DNA of 64,000 bases, from positions 1,178,001-1,242,000 of the forward strand of contig NZ_CP011270.1 in the NCBI RefSeq assembly GCF_001610835.1, given 5' to 3'. The DNA is from Planctomyces sp. SH-PL14 (GTDB taxonomy: Bacteria; Planctomycetota; Planctomycetia; Planctomycetales; Planctomycetaceae). Shown piece after piece: positions 34,641 to 45,780 of the stretch. How positions within the stretch are numbered: the first letter of the stretch is position 1; every line of letters begins with the position of its first letter. The notes below the pieces were generated by a model. The model had not been told where the DNA came from and ran no database searches. It saw nothing but the letters and a program-made list of their open reading frames with translations. The translations under genes were made by a program, and so were the position numbers.

Positions 34641-37600
34641 ATGTCCGACATCGTCATCCGCGGCGCCCGCGAGCATAACCTTCGCAACGTCGATCTCACG
34701 CTGCCCCGCAACAAGCTGATCGTCATGTCCGGGGTGTCGGGCTCCGGCAAGAGCTCGCTCGCTTTCGACACCGTCTACGCGGAAGGTCAGCGGCGGTACG
34801 TCGAGTCGCTCTCGACCTACGCCCGGCAATTTCTGGGGCAGCTTCCCAAACCCGAGGTCGACGCCATCAGCGGCCTCGCGCCGTCGATCTCGATCCAGCA
34901 GAAGACCGCCTCCCGCAACCCGCGGAGCACCGTCGGGACGATCACCGAGATCTACGACTACCTGCGGGTCCTCTTCGCCCGCGTCGGCCAGGGGCACTGC
35001 GTCCAGTGCCAGAAGCCGATCACGGCCCAGACGACCGACCAGATTCTGGAGCGGATCCTCACGCTCCCCGAGGGGACGCGGTTCCAGATCCTCGCCCCGC
35101 TGATCCAGAACCAGAAGGGGGAGTTCCGCGACCTGTTCGCCGACCTCCTGAAGCAGGGATTCCTGCGGGCCCGGGTCGACGGCGAGGTCGTTTCGCTCTC
35201 GGACGACCTCCAGCTCAAGAAGCACTTCAAGCATACGATCGAAGTCGTCGTCGACCGCCTTGTCGCCGGGAAACAGAACCGGACGCGGCTGGCCGAAGCG
35301 ATCGAAACGGCGGTCCGGCTCTCCGGCGGGACGCTGCTGGTCGACGTCGCGGAGGAGAGGCCCCAGGAGAAGCAAAAGGAGTCCCCACCCGAGTCGGACG
35401 AAGAGGGTTCTCCGCCCCCGGCGACGAACTCCCGGCTCTACTCCGCCAAGTACGCCTGCCCCGACTGCGGCATCGGCTACGAAGCGCCGTCCCCACAGCT
35501 CTTCAGCTTTAACAGCCCGCTCGGGATGTGCCCCGAGTGCCAGGGGCTGGGGCAGCGTCACGAGTTTCTCCTCGACAAGATTGTCGCCGCGGCGGAGAAG
35601 TCGATCCATCAGGGAGCGCTGCATCTGCTGGGGACGTTCAAGGGGATGGGCCGCTGGCGGCGGCACATCTACGACGGCGTCGCCCGGGCGATCGAGCAGG
35701 ACTGTGAGCTCGACGAAGGCTCGTTCCTCAAGACACCGTGGCAGGATCTCGACGAGACGGCGAAGGAAATGTTTCTGCAGGGGATGGGAGACCGCCACAT
35801 CACCTACGCATGGCGGCACAGCGGCGGCCTGTGGAAGCACGGCGGCAAGTGGGCCGGCTTCCTCCCGGAACTTCTCGACGAGTACCGCAAAGCCAAGAAC
35901 CCGATGCGGCGGAAGCAGCTCGAGAAGTTCATGGAGGTCACGGTCTGCTCGGCCTGCGATGGCGAGCGGCTGAACCGCCAGGCGCGGAATGTGACGGTGA
36001 CGGGACTAGGGACTAGAGACGAGGGTCTAGGGAGAGAGGCGACAGAAGAGACTTCGTCAAAACGCGGTGGCCGGAAGCGCAACTCGAAGAAGGGAGCCGA
36101 AGCAGCCCTTGCCGCTTCCCCCACGACCTTCCGCCTTCCGCCTTCCGCCTTAAGCCTCTCCAAGGTCTGCTCGCTCAGCGTCGAAGAAGCCCTCCACTTC
36201 TTCCAGGAACTCCAGCTCGACGCCACACAGCAGCTCATCGCCTCCGAGGCGCTCAAGGAGATCCGCGGGCGGCTCGGGTTCCTGCTCCGCTGCGGTCTGA
36301 ACTACCTGACGCTCGACCGCTCGGCCCCGACTCTCTCCGGGGGCGAGTCGCAGCGGATCCGGCTCGCCGGGCAGATCGGGTGCGGCCTCGTCGGCGTCCT
36401 CTACATCCTGGATGAGCCGTCGATCGGCCTGCACCCGCGTGACAACACGATGCTCCTGCGGAGCCTCGAAGACCTCCGCGACCAGGGGAACACCGTCATC
36501 GTCGTCGAACATGACGAAGAGACGATGCTCGCCGCCGACCACATCGTCGATTTCGGCCCCGGCCCCGGCGTGCGGGGGGGCGAGGTGATCGCCACGGGGA
36601 CCGTCGAGGACATCAAGAAGTCGCCGCGGAGCCAGACCGGGGCGTTCCTCTCCGGACGGCGGTCGATCAAGGTTCCGGAGCAGCGGCGGCCGATCGGCAA
36701 GCCGAAGATCCGGATCACCGGCGCCGCTCACAACAACCTCAAGAACGTCGACGTCGATATTCCGCTCGGGGCGTTCGTCTGCGTCACCGGCGTCAGCGGC
36801 TCGGGGAAGAGTTCGCTGTGCAACGACATCCTGTGGGAGATCCTGAACCGGGACCTCAACAAGGGGATCGGGCATCCCGGGAAGTTCAAGGCCATCTCAG
36901 GCCTCGACCATCTCGACAAGGCGATCGATATCGACCAGTCCCCGATCGGCCGGACGCCGCGGTCGAATCCCGCGACCTACACGAAACTGGCCGACGAGAT
37001 TCGCGACCTCTACGCCCAGCTGCCTCAGGCCAAGCTCCGCGGCTACACCTCCGGGCGGTTCAGCTTCAACGTGGCGGACGGCCGCTGCGAGGCCTGCGAG
37101 GGACACGGGGCGACGAAGCTGGAGATGGACTTTCTCGCCGACATCTGGGTGAAGTGCCCCGTCTGCGAGGGGAAGCGGTTCAACCACGAGACGCTCGAAG
37201 TCCGCTACAAGGAGAAGAGCATCGCCGATGTCCTCGACATGGACATTCAGGAGGCGCTCGAGCTGTTCAAGAACCATCCCAAGATCCACGGGATGCTGAA
37301 GACCCTCCACGACGTCGGTCTCGACTACCTCAAGCTCGGCCAGCCCTCGCCGACGCTTTCCGGCGGCGAAGCCCAGCGGATCAAGCTGGCCCGGGAGCTC
37401 GGCAAGCGATCGACCGGGCGGACGCTCTATCTCCTCGACGAGCCGACGACCGGCCTGCACTTCGCCGACGTCGAGATGCTGCTGCAGGTGCTGCACAGCC
37501 TCGTCGACGCCGGCAACACGGTCCTCGTGATCGAGCACAGCCTCGACGTCATCAAGACCGCCGACTGGGTGATCGATATCGGGCCCGAAGGGGGAAGCGG

Positions 37601-38570
37601 CGGCGGGCGGGTCCTCGTGACCGGAACGCCGGAAGAGGTCGCGGCCTGCGAGTCTTCGCACACGGGACGAGCGCTCCGCACCGTCCTGGAGCCGCGCGTC
37701 GAAACGACGTCCCCGCGGAAGGGGGCCAAAGAACGCGCTGCGGCCGCTGCCGCGGCGCTCGCGGCTCAGACACTCAACTCCGCCATCACGATCCGGGGCG
37801 CGGCGCAGCACAACCTGCAGTCGGTCGACGTCACGGTCCCCCGCGACCAACTCAGCGTCTTCTGCGGTCCCAGCGGCAGCGGTAAGACGTCGCTGGCGAT
37901 GGACACGCTCTACGCGGAGGGGCAGCGGCGGTACGTCGAGTCGCTTTCGTCGTACGCGCGGCAGTTCCTCGGCCAGATGCCGAAGCCCAAGGTCGAACAC
38001 ATCAGCGGACTATCGCCCGCGATCGCGATCGAGCAGAAGACGGTCGGCAACACTCCCCGGTCGACCGTCGGCACCGTCACCGAGATCTACGACTACCTGC
38101 GGGTCCTCTTTGCCCGGCTGGGACAACCCTACTGCCCCGACTGCCAGGTCCCTGTCAGCAAGCAGACGACGGATGAGATCGTGAACCGGATTCTGGCGCT
38201 GCCGGAAGGGGAACGGCTCTACATTGCCGCGCCGATCGAGGTTGCCGTGGGGCAGAGCTACACGAAGCTCTGGGACCGGCTGGGGACGCAGGGGTATCTC
38301 CGCGTGCGGATCAACGGGACGACCTATGCGATTGAAGACGTGCCGAAGATTGACCACAAGCGGGATCACCTCGTCGAGGTGATCGTGGACCGGGTCAAGA
38401 TCGACGCGGAGGGCCGGGGGCGGATCGCGGACTCGACGGAGTCGGCGCTCGACCTTGGTAAGGGGGTCGTTCACATCGTTCATGTTCAGAAGGATGTTCC
38501 GGAGGAGAAGTGGCCGGTCGACCGTCTCAGCCTGCACTATTCGTGTCCGAAGTGTTCGGGCCGGATGTAG
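34641..38570 (+). CDS. uvrA: Tandem UvrA: one full unit fused to a truncated second unit
   Basis: 1309 residues. Unit 1 (about 1-1020) is a complete UvrA. Walker [11 protein letters not shown] lies at about 31-44 and again near 715; zinc modules include [16 protein letters not shown] and CEAC..CPVC; ABC signatures [12 protein letters not shown] (about 565) and [12 protein letters not shown] (about 906) are intact. A linker rich in alanine leads to unit 2 from about 1046, with [13 protein letters not shown] and [20 protein letters not shown], but the frame stops at CPKCSGRM, inside the second zinc module, so unit 2 has no signature motif. UvrA binds damaged DNA in excision repair. Tandem UvrAs are recalled from Chlamydia, also PVC. 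A heptamer-containing insert of about 50 codons lies at 36003-36165. Confidence 0.9.
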   Translation: MSDIVIRGAREHNLRNVDLTLPRNKLIVMSGVSGSGKSSLAFDTVYAEGQRRYVESLSTYARQFLGQLPKPEVDAISGLAPSISIQQKTASRNPRSTVGTITEIYDYLRVLFARVGQGHCVQCQKPITAQTTDQILERILTLPEGTRFQILAPLIQNQKGEFRDLFADLLKQGFLRARVDGEVVSLSDDLQLKKHFKHTIEVVVDRLVAGKQNRTRLAEAIETAVRLSGGTLLVDVAEERPQEKQKESPPESDEEGSPPPATNSRLYSAKYACPDCGIGYEAPSPQLFSFNSPLGMCPECQGLGQRHEFLLDKIVAAAEKSIHQGALHLLGTFKGMGRWRRHIYDGVARAIEQDCELDEGSFLKTPWQDLDETAKEMFLQGMGDRHITYAWRHSGGLWKHGGKWAGFLPELLDEYRKAKNPMRRKQLEKFMEVTVCSACDGERLNRQARNVTVTGLGTRDEGLGREATEETSSKRGGRKRNSKKGAEAALAASPTTFRLPPSALSLSKVCSLSVEEALHFFQELQLDATQQLIASEALKEIRGRLGFLLRCGLNYLTLDRSAPTLSGGESQRIRLAGQIGCGLVGVLYILDEPSIGLHPRDNTMLLRSLEDLRDQGNTVIVVEHDEETMLAADHIVDFGPGPGVRGGEVIATGTVEDIKKSPRSQTGAFLSGRRSIKVPEQRRPIGKPKIRITGAAHNNLKNVDVDIPLGAFVCVTGVSGSGKSSLCNDILWEILNRDLNKGIGHPGKFKAISGLDHLDKAIDIDQSPIGRTPRSNPATYTKLADEIRDLYAQLPQAKLRGYTSGRFSFNVADGRCEACEGHGATKLEMDFLADIWVKCPVCEGKRFNHETLEVRYKEKSIADVLDMDIQEALELFKNHPKIHGMLKTLHDVGLDYLKLGQPSPTLSGGEAQRIKLARELGKRSTGRTLYLLDEPTTGLHFADVEMLLQVLHSLVDAGNTVLVIEHSLDVIKTADWVIDIGPEGGSGGGRVLVTGTPEEVAACESSHTGRALRTVLEPRVETTSPRKGAKERAAAAAAALAAQTLNSAITIRGAAQHNLQSVDVTVPRDQLSVFCGPSGSGKTSLAMDTLYAEGQRRYVESLSSYARQFLGQMPKPKVEHISGLSPAIAIEQKTVGNTPRSTVGTVTEIYDYLRVLFARLGQPYCPDCQVPVSKQTTDEIVNRILALPEGERLYIAAPIEVAVGQSYTKLWDRLGTQGYLRVRINGTTYAIEDVPKIDHKRDHLVEVIVDRVKIDAEGRGRIADSTESALDLGKGVVHIVHVQKDVPEEKWPVDRLSLHYSCPKCSGRM
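36003..36154 (+). repeat. Two heptamer arrays inside uvrA
   Basis: In-frame, non-conserved insertion within UvrA unit 1. Array one: GGACTAG, GGACTAG, AGACGAG, GGTCTAG, GGAGAGA (36003-36037). Array two: CCTTCCG three times then CCTTAAG (36127-36154). Both have 7-bp phase. They encode a Gly/Arg- and Ser/Pro-rich loop where ordinary UvrA has only a short connection. Confidence 0.7.
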
Positions 38571-38645
38571 CATTGTTTGAAGACGGATCGGAGAGGTATC
38601 TCACCGACACCAGCAAGCGAACGGACTGTCCATCGCATGAGCCAA

Positions 38646-38887
38646 CCGGGGTCCAGGGGGTACCCCTGGTGGGGGATGCAAGGGGGCAACGCCCCCTTTG
38701 CCCGCCGGAGGCTTGGCCGTCGAGAGATGTCTGAAGGAATGCGTGTCCAATCGCGGACAACGCGTCGTATGCCCCCTCACAAACCCGCGGGGATCCCAAG
38801 GCGAGCAGTGAGTCCTCAACGCCGGTTCCCCAAAGGGGACGTCCGTTGTTTACCACGGTTCCTCATGAAAGTGCCTCCGGCGGCAAG
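38646..38887 (-). repeat. Dispersed structured repeat, copy 7 (truncated)
   Basis: Minus-oriented. It has the right-end palindrome (GTCCAGGGGGTACCCCTGG), the GGGGGCAACGCCCCC hairpin, CGCCGGAGGC, TGTCCAATCGCGGACA, GGTGAG-type centre, CCACGGTTCC and GCCTCCGGCGGCAAG, then stops. The left-end modules (CTCAAACCC, GCCGGCACGAC) are missing. It is the only clearly truncated member. It lies between the uvrA and mnmA 3' ends; the rest of 38571-38949 shows nothing recognised. Confidence 0.88.
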
Positions 38888-38949
38888 ATCGTGTTCCGAC
38901 GCCCGCGCTTCCGGCTGGTGTTTGTTTCCGAGCCGAGCACCAACTGCAG

Positions 38950-40053
38950 CTATCGAATCCAGCCACCGCCCAGGACGCGGTCGCCGTCATAGAGAACGAC
39001 CGCCTGGCCGGGCGCGACACCGAACTGCGGCTCGTCGAACGTGACGCGGAGCTGGTCCTCGCCGATCCGCTCCGCCACGCACGCCGCCGGAGTGTGCTGG
39101 TAGCGGATCTGAGCCGTGGCGCGGATCTCTTCCGGAGGCGAGGGGATCAGCCAGTTGAGCTGGTCTGCTTCCAGCGTCCGGCGGCCGAGTTCCTCCCGCG
39201 TGCCGATCACAACCCGGCGGGTCTCGGGCTCGATCCGGACGACGAACCGCGGCTCGCCGAACGCGACTCCCAGCCCCTTCCGCTGGCCAATCGTAAAATT
39301 CTGATAGCCGTCGTGCCGTCCCAGGACGGCGCCGCTCGTGTCGACGAGTTCCCCCGCCGTCTCCTGCGGTCCGCGGAACCGCTCGATGAAGGCGGAATAG
39401 TCGTTGTCCGGGATAAAGCAGATCTCCTGGCTGTCTGGCTTCTGGGCGACCTGCATCCCCGCCCGGGCCGCCAGCTCGCGGATGTACGGCTTCTCGAAGT
39501 CTCCGACCGGAAAGAGAATCCGGTCCGTCAACTCCGGGTCGATCCCGAACAGGACGTACGACTGGTCCTTCGCGGGATCGCGGCCGCGGAACAGCCCCGG
39601 ACGGGACTCGCCCGGAACGGAGGTCAGCCGGGCGTAATGTCCGCTGGCGATGCAGTCGGCGTCGACCTGCTGCGCAAAGTCCCACAGCTTGCCGAACTTG
39701 AGCCAGATGTTGCACTTCACGCACGGGTTCGGCGTGCGGCCGGCGAGGTACTCGTCGGCAAAGTAGTCCTGGATCCGTCCGAAGCCCTCTTGGAAGTTGA
39801 GGGCGTAGAACGGGATGTCGAGCAGATCGGCGACGCGGCGGGCGTCGGATGCGTCGGATGCGCTACAGCACCCTTGCTTGTGGGCCTTGGCGGCGATGAT
39901 CGGGAGCGGATTGTCGTCGAGCCGGCAGGCCTCGGCGGCGGCGGTCATGCCGGAGCGCATGAAGAGCCCGATCACCTCGTGCCCCTGCTCCTTGAGCAGC
40001 AGCGCCGAGGCGGAACTGTCGACTCCTCCGCTCATGGCCAAAACGACGCGCAC
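38950..40053 (-). CDS. mnmA: tRNA-specific 2-thiouridylase MnmA
   Basis: 367 residues. The PP-loop SGGVDSS (8-14) is followed by a QGCCSASDASDARRVA region, the nucleophile-bearing GRTPNPCVKCN and the second cysteine in SQEICFIPDN. The beta-barrel end is also conserved (GQAVVLYDGDRVLGGG). MnmA activates U34 of glutamate, glutamine and lysine tRNAs with ATP and inserts sulfur. Cytoplasmic. It converges with uvrA across repeat copy 7. Confidence 0.95.
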   Translation of the reverse strand: MRVVLAMSGGVDSSASALLLKEQGHEVIGLFMRSGMTAAAEACRLDDNPLPIIAAKAHKQGCCSASDASDARRVADLLDIPFYALNFQEGFGRIQDYFADEYLAGRTPNPCVKCNIWLKFGKLWDFAQQVDADCIASGHYARLTSVPGESRPGLFRGRDPAKDQSYVLFGIDPELTDRILFPVGDFEKPYIRELAARAGMQVAQKPDSQEICFIPDNDYSAFIERFRGPQETAGELVDTSGAVLGRHDGYQNFTIGQRKGLGVAFGEPRFVVRIEPETRRVVIGTREELGRRTLEADQLNWLIPSPPEEIRATAQIRYQHTPAACVAERIGEDQLRVTFDEPQFGVAPGQAVVLYDGDRVLGGGWIR

Positions 40054-40086
40054 GACCTGACTACCTCGTCAATGACTTCCGGGAGT

Positions 40087-40205
40087 GAAACACCAAGTCA
40101 CCAAGGATGCACACAGGTCACAAAGAAAGGAACTCGGACCCGTTCCGAACCGAGTTGTGCATCGCCCTTGGTGTTCTTGGTGCCGGCTTGGTGCCTTGGT
40201 GTTGA
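40087..40205. repeat. Inverted repeat of CACCAAG units with a central hairpin
   Basis: Left arm 40087-40130 begins AACACCAAGTCACCAAGG. The right arm, about 40166-40205, has reverse complement AACACCAAGGCACCAAG. Between them lies a hairpin AACTCGG / CCGAGTT (40131-40156). It occupies most of the gap between hisG and mnmA. The same unit forms the element at 45652-45780. Confidence 0.72.
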
Positions 40206-40230
40206 ACCGTTCGTCCGGATGGACCACGGC

Positions 40231-41109
40231 CTAGTCGATAATCTTGCTGATCTGATACTCGACGATCCCGGTCGCTCCCGCCTGCTTGAGGTTGGGGATG
40301 ATCGTCCGGACGACCGACTCGTCGAGAATTGTATTCACGGCGACCCAGTCCGGGTTGGAGAGCGACGAGACCGTCGGGCCCTGGAGGGAGGGAAGCTGCT
40401 TGAGAACGGCGTCGAGATCGGAGCGACGGACGTTCAGCATCAGGGCGACCTTCCCCTCGGCGGCGAGGCACGACTGAAGCATCATGGAGATATTCTCCAG
40501 CTTCCGACGCTTCCACGCGTCGTCCCACGACTTGCGGTTGGCGATCAGCCGGGTCGTGCTCTGGATCACCTCGGCCACGATCCGCAGGTTGTTGGCCCGC
40601 AGGGAGGAGCCGGTCTCGGTCACTTCGACGATCGCGTCCGCCAGCCGCGGCGGCTTGACCTCGGTCGCCCCCCAGGAGAACTCGACTTCCGCGGTCACGC
40701 CGTGCTCGGCGAGGTACTGCTTCGTCAGGCCGACCGCTTCCGTCGCGATCCGCTTCCCCTGGAGATCCTTCACGGTCTGGACGGGGGAGTTCTCGGGAAC
40801 GCACAGGACCCAGCGGACCGGGCGGCGGCTCACCTTGGAAAAGACCAGCTCGCAGACTTCGTGGACGTCGGCGTTGGTTTCCTTGACCCAGTCGTAGCCG
40901 GTGATGCCGGCGTCGAGAATGCCGTTTTCGACGTACCGGGCCATCTCCTGGGCCCGGATCAGGAGGCACTCGATCTCCTTGTCGTCGATCTGCGGGTAGT
41001 AGGAGCGGGAGGCGAAGGTGATGCGGTAACCCGCCTTCTTGAACAGTTCGGCGGTCGCCTCCTGCAGGCTGCCTGCCGGAATCCCAAGGCGGAGAATACT
41101 TTCGGACAT
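40231..41109 (-). CDS. hisG: ATP phosphoribosyltransferase HisG (long form)
   Basis: 292 residues from ATG 41109; the frame extends upstream but [13 protein letters not shown] is the family start. The catalytic domain shows [26 protein letters not shown] and the PRPP loop in [18 protein letters not shown]-terminal regulatory domain (about 220-292) marks the long, histidine-inhibited form. It catalyses the first step of histidine synthesis in the cytoplasm. The rest of the his operon is not in the window. Confidence 0.94.
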   Translation of the reverse strand: MSESILRLGIPAGSLQEATAELFKKAGYRITFASRSYYPQIDDKEIECLLIRAQEMARYVENGILDAGITGYDWVKETNADVHEVCELVFSKVSRRPVRWVLCVPENSPVQTVKDLQGKRIATEAVGLTKQYLAEHGVTAEVEFSWGATEVKPPRLADAIVEVTETGSSLRANNLRIVAEVIQSTTRLIANRKSWDDAWKRRKLENISMMLQSCLAAEGKVALMLNVRRSDLDAVLKQLPSLQGPTVSSLSNPDWVAVNTILDESVVRTIIPNLKQAGATGIVEYQISKIID

Positions 41110-41306
41110 TATCGGTCTTCTGTTCTGATCGGGGGCGGCGAGGCGGCCCCGGGGGCGCTGCGGCCGGCGCAGGCGGACGCCTGAACTCCAACGACGCTTC
41201 AAGGGCGGATTCTGTCGGAACGGGCGGGGTCCCTCAACCCAGCGTGCCGCCCGGTTCGCCCCAGCCGGACGGCGACCGCGTGCACCGTTGGGCTTTTCGG
41301 AGCCGC

Positions 41307-41349
41307 AAAAAAAGAGAGGCGGCCGATGACCGAAGTCACCGACCGCCTC
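41307..41349 (-). terminator. Intrinsic terminator of the DegP-type protease gene
   Basis: On the minus strand a long stem, GAGGCGG with CCGCCTC plus an inner GGTGAC/GTCATC-type extension, is followed by seven T residues. It stands about 60 bp past the stop codon. Apart from this, 41110-41410 holds nothing recognised. Confidence 0.82.
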
Positions 41350-41410
41350 CGAGGAGGGTCTTCGATGGGGAAATCCCGCGGGAAACCCCTTTCCGATTCA
41401 CCAACCGCGA

Positions 41411-42955
<1,545 letters not shown>

Positions 42956-43138
42956 GATGGATTGCTCCTGGAATGCTTGCGTTTTTCCTGACGTATCGCC
43001 GCCGCGGTGGGCACGTTGCCGGGCTGCAGCAGCGGTGTATTCAATTTGAGTGTTGCCGGTGAAACGTCGAATCCCAGGGGGATTTTTGAATTCTTTGCAT
43101 ACGAAGAATTGGGCCCCTTCCGACACTCGTCCGGACAC

Positions 43139-43465
43139 CGTCCTTGCCGGCGCAGCGTCCGTAGCTCAAACGCAATGTGCCACGGCAGCCCGGGGGTCAA
43201 GGGGGCCACGCCCCCTTGCCGCCGGAGGCACTCCTGTGAGGAACCGTGGTAAGCAACGGATGTCCCCTTTGTGGTACCAGCTATGAGGATTCCCTCACAC
43301 CTCACCGCTCGCTTTGTAGTCCCCGCGGGTTGGTAAAGGGGGCATACGACACGGTGTCCGCGCTTGGTCCCTCGCTCCTTCAGAGAGATCGAGACGAGAC
43401 GGCCTCCGGCGGGCAAAGGGGCGTTGCCCCTCTGCACTCCCCACCAGGGTGCCCCTGGACCCGGT
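43139..43465 (+). repeat. Dispersed structured repeat, copy 8
   Basis: Plus-oriented full-core copy: CGTCCTTGCCGGCGCAGCGT, CTCAAACGCAATGTGCCACG, AAGGGGGCCACGCCCCCTT hairpin, GCGGGTTGGTAAAGGGGGCA, GCCTCCGGCGGGCAAAGGGG and CACCAGGGTGCCCCTGGACC. It lies between the minus-strand histidine phosphatase 3' end and the DegP 5' end. The rest of 42956-43498 shows nothing recognised. Confidence 0.92.
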
Positions 43466-43498
43466 GGGGCTGTGCACTCGATCATCCGCCTGACGACG

Positions 43499-44137
43499 TC
43501 AGAGCGTCTGCGGCAAATGCCGGACGTGGAGGTCGGAATTCAGCACTTCGACCTCCGGACCATTCTCAGTCCAGCGAATGATGTTGACGCAGCAGTTCGT
43601 CTGATGAAGCGTCCGCGCGCGGGCGATCGGCAGTTGCAGAATCGAAGCCAGGATCGACTTGTTCACGACGTTATGAGCCACAATCCCGATCGTGTGCCCG
43701 ACATACTTCCACGCCAGATCTTCCAAGACCGGCAGCGTCCGCTTCTGCACGTCGACGTAGCTCTCGCCGCCGTAGTACGGCACCGTTCCGGGGTTCGCGA
43801 GGAACTCGGCAGACTCCCGCGGATACTGCTCCTTGATCTGGTTCCACGAGAGCCGCTCCCACTGACCGACGTTGACCTCCTCAAAGGCCTTCATGGTCTC
43901 AAGAGTCAGCGGCCGCGGCCCGATCGCGGCCTGAGCGGTCTGCTGGGCCCGCAGCATCGGACTCGCAAAGAACGCTTTGAACGGAACGCTTTCGAGCAGC
44001 GTCGCCAGCGCCGCCGCCTGCCGCCGGCCGTTCTCGCTCAGCGGACCGTTGACCGAGTTCCCCTGGAGGATGAACGGACGGCAGGCGTTCTCCGCGGTCT
44101 CGCCGTGGCGCATCAGGTAGATGATCGTGTCAGGCAT
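43499..44137 (-). CDS. Histidine phosphatase family protein (phosphoglycerate mutase-like)
   Basis: 212 residues from ATG 44137. It begins [17 protein letters not shown], with the catalytic RHG at 10-12, then [25 protein letters not shown] (second Arg) and EEVNVGQW. The later His is in [12 protein letters not shown], completing the active site. The family covers phosphoglycerate mutases, sugar phosphatases and cobalamin phosphatases; this copy cannot be placed further. It is downstream of pgk in the same direction, though pgk has its own terminator between. Confidence 0.85.
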   Translation of the reverse strand: MPDTIIYLMRHGETAENACRPFILQGNSVNGPLSENGRRQAAALATLLESVPFKAFFASPMLRAQQTAQAAIGPRPLTLETMKAFEEVNVGQWERLSWNQIKEQYPRESAEFLANPGTVPYYGGESYVDVQKRTLPVLEDLAWKYVGHTIGIVAHNVVNKSILASILQLPIARARTLHQTNCCVNIIRWTENGPEVEVLNSDLHVRHLPQTL

Positions 44138-44228
44138 TCCGGGGACCGCCTTCTCGCAGGGGAGTCGGGAGCACGAGCGACCAGTTCCGGCCCGAGGCGC
44201 TGGTCCGTTCGAACAGGGCGAAGCCAAC

Positions 44229-44259
44229 AAAAAACCGGCTCGGGGAACGAGCCGGTTTT
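44229..44259 (-). terminator. Intrinsic terminator after pgk
   Basis: Perfect inverted repeat CCGGCTCG / CGAGCCGG with a five-base loop. On the minus strand a TTTTTT run follows; a shorter A/T tract on the other side could let it work in both directions. It lies just past the pgk stop. Confidence 0.9.
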
Positions 44260-44282
44260 CGCTTCAGGTCACGCGGGAAGGC

Positions 44283-45470
<1,188 letters not shown>

Positions 45471-45651
45471 GGAACCGTTTCCGAAAAGTGGTCTGCAAAA
45501 TCGAACCGGACCGGGCGACGCATCGCCGTCCGCTGATGTTCACGCCGGGCCATCCCGCCGCGAGACGGGGCGAATGCTAGAAAAGCCCCAGCGGTGTTCC
45601 AAGGGACGCGAGCGGGCCGGCAAGCCGCTGCGGCTTGACGGGGGAATTCGG

Positions 45652-45780
45652 TTAAACACCAAGGCACGAAGGAGGCACCAAGAACACAAAGGGGCTCTGC
45701 CTGTGCCATGCCGACCGTTCCTGCGCCGGCTTCGTTCCTTCTTGGTGTTCTTGGTGCGATCTTTGTGCCTTTGTGTTTAA
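45652..45780. repeat. Long inverted repeat of CACCAAG units
   Basis: Left arm 45652-45694 starts TTAAACACCAAGGCACGAAG. The right arm, 45738-45780, reverse-complements to TTAAACACAAAGGCACAAAG. The 43-base arms differ at only a handful of positions and flank a 43-base loop. The TAA stop of the HtrA-SirB1 gene lies inside the right arm. The 306-bp gap 45471-45776 holds this element and nothing else recognised. Confidence 0.78.
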
